A stretch of 64,000 nucleotides of DNA, from the NCBI GenBank assembly GCA_040755755.1, contig JBFLZW010000022.1:111554-175553 (forward strand). The letters run 5' to 3'. A model generated the notes under the pieces. The model was not told the origin of the DNA. It ran no database searches and saw only the letters and a list, made by a program, of their open reading frames with translations. Positions 62,925 through 64,000 of this stretch are shown one piece after another; position 1 is the first letter of the stretch; each line of letters begins with the position of its first letter. The position numbers and the translations under genes were made by a program. This stretch comes from a bacterium (GTDB lineage: Bacteria; SZUA-182; DTGQ01).

Positions 62925-64000
62925 CTAGTCAAGGCAGGAAGGCTGCTCCAGGAATCTGTTGAACAGGCAGAGCGCATCCTGCGGTGTAATCTGGCCGTCG
63001 TGGTTGACATCGGCGCAGCCTGAGCAGGCGCCGCTTTCAAGGTAGCACCGGAAGACCATCAGGGCATCGGCCGGAGTAAGCGCGCCATCTCCGTTGACAT
63101 CGCCGTCGCAGGTCTCCAGGTATCCTTCGGCCAGGGATTCATTGACATGGACTACGGCCTCATTGGTGTGTTCATAGGTGTAGCCTGCGGTGATCGGGCG
63201 GGTTTTTTCGGCCACTTCAGCCTGGGAGGCAATGGTAGTGCCAGCCGGGACATAGACATGGTCCGGGATTTCCACCCCCACGATGGTGCAGCCGGGCTCG
63301 ACCACGCTGTGGGAACCTACCCTGGCATTGAAGATCAGAGACTGCATGGCGATGAAGGTATCATGACCGATATAGGCCGGGCCGTGAATCTGCACCTGGT
63401 GAGCCAGCGAGACCCGCTCGCCGATGTAGACCGAGTAGCCGCTGCCGTCACTCACTCTCTGCCCCTCGGCATTGAACTGCCGTCCTGCCTTGAATTCCCA
63501 CTCGCCATGCTCTGACAGTTCCTCGGTCTCAAGACCATGCAGTATCACGCCATCCTGAATATTGGCCGCCTCACCCACAAAGATGGGCTGGCCTTCATCA
63601 CCCCGCACCGATGCGGCAGGAGAGACCATAATGTGACCCTCCAGGGTAACATTGCCGATCACTGAGGCCAGGGGATGAACAAAGGTTGTTCCGGCAATAT
63701 GCGGAGAGGAAACCTTCCGGCTGAAATCCGTGGATACGTTGGAGGCGATATGGCCGATGGTGTCATCCATAGCCAGGTATCCTTCGGCCAGGGATTCATT
63801 GACATGGACTACGGCCTCATTGGTGTGTTCATAGGTGTAGCCTGCGGTGATCGGGCGGGTTTTTTCGGCCACCTCAGCCTGGGAGGCAATGGTAGTGCCA
63901 GCCGGGACATAGACATGGTCCGGGATTTCCACCCCCACGATGGTGCAGCCGGGCTCGACCACGCTGTGGGAACCTACCCTGGCATTGAAGATCAGAGACT
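62925..64000 (-). CDS. Tandem gamma-class carbonic anhydrase with C-terminal dockerin (5' end off window)
   Basis: The minus-strand frame is open from the window edge to a stop at 62925. It contains the last third of one gamma carbonic anhydrase domain (63771-64000), a complete second domain (63114-63770) and a type I dockerin (62928-63113) with two Ca-binding repeats (DVNGDGALTPADAL and DVNHDGQITPQDAL). The second domain keeps the Cam active-site residues: Arg and Asp in SVRGDEGQP, Gln in NIQDGV, His in LHGLE, and two His in SLAHQVQIHGP. It also has the acidic loop and the VYIGERVSLAHQ hexapeptide helix of the Methanosarcina Cam subclass. It should interconvert CO2 and bicarbonate outside the cytoplasm; the dockerin implies binding to a cohesin. 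The signal peptide lies outside the window. Confidence 0.93.
   Translation of the reverse strand, partial: SLIFNARVGSHSVVEPGCTIVGVEIPDHVYVPAGTTIASQAEVAEKTRPITAGYTYEHTNEAVVHVNESLAEGYLAMDDTIGHIASNVSTDFSRKVSSPHIAGTTFVHPLASVIGNVTLEGHIMVSPAASVRGDEGQPIFVGEAANIQDGVILHGLETEELSEHGEWEFKAGRQFNAEGQRVSDGSGYSVYIGERVSLAHQVQIHGPAYIGHDTFIAMQSLIFNARVGSHSVVEPGCTIVGVEIPDHVYVPAGTTIASQAEVAEKTRPITAGYTYEHTNEAVVHVNESLAEGYLETCDGDVNGDGALTPADALMVFRCYLESGACSGCADVNHDGQITPQDALCLFNRFLEQPSCLD
63116..63343 (-). repeat. Direct repeat within the carbonic anhydrase gene (second copy at 63773-64000)
   Basis: The 228 bases at 63116-63343 recur at 63773-64000, an offset of 657 bases or 219 codons, with one visible difference (CCACTTCAG versus CCACCTCAG). 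The repeat continues beyond the window. It shows that the two domains arose by recent in-frame duplication. Confidence 0.9.

Overview
The window looks like the chromosome of an anaerobic, diderm (Gram-negative-type) bacterium, either deltaproteobacterial or from a candidate phylum. The evidence is large periplasmic or extracellular multiheme c-type cytochromes, a PilB/T/C/S/R type IV pilus cluster, an adenosylcobalamin-dependent ribonucleotide reductase, an ORP-type operon (MinD-like ferredoxin ATPases plus MrpORP, known from anaerobes such as Desulfovibrio) and three good sigma-54 promoters. No rRNA, tRNA or CRISPR array was seen. Intergenic DNA is full of dispersed inverted and low-complexity repeats and small MITE-like elements.

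Layout. 1-3.0 kb: a secreted TolB-like propeller protein that runs off the left edge, and a tiny membrane protein. 3.7-12.7 kb: a GAF/sigma-54 activator followed by two paralogous NHL-propeller plus multiheme-cytochrome gene pairs. Each pair has a sigma-54 promoter in front, which suggests a duplicated and regulated electron-transfer module. 13.3-16.6 kb: a large secreted multidomain protein with a Trp/Ser-rich tail. 17.3-28.3 kb: glgC, a hybrid sensor kinase, an octaheme-tetrathionate-reductase-like cytochrome, a bacterial tyrosine kinase, a RuBisCO-like protein, a Thr/Val-rich secreted protein and a lone DUF433 antitoxin-like gene. 28.5-36.9 kb: an SH3/anchor protein and pilR, pilS, pilC, pilT and pilB on the minus strand. 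37.0-43.5 kb: a HEAT-repeat protein, nrdJ, a secreted protein of unknown function and a DUF1622 membrane protein. 43.6-51.1 kb, minus strand: an ORP-like operon (DUF5320, NifX-like, TrmO, two MinD/ferredoxin ATPases, FmdB-like zinc ribbon, an IscU-Mrp-ORP fusion, MBL hydrolase) with a sigma-54 promoter upstream.

51.8-62.8 kb: an accessory or defence-like island. It holds a frameshifted RelE-type pair, a TumA/TumE-like pair, a giant gene encoding a DnaQ-like exonuclease, a RecQ helicase and a UvrD helicase in one chain of about 2,770 residues, a Uma2-type nuclease and a decayed HD-GYP gene. 62.9-64 kb: the 3' end of a gene encoding tandem gamma-class carbonic anhydrase domains ending in a dockerin module; it runs off the right edge.

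Most unusual items: the DnaQ-RecQ-UvrD fusion sitting 12 bp behind a toxin-antitoxin pair; the tandem carbonic anhydrase-dockerin protein; the IscU-MrpORP fusion in a sigma-54-driven ORP operon; and a RuBisCO-like protein with KDDH instead of KDDE at the metal site. Functions are inferred from motifs read by eye; no database search was possible.
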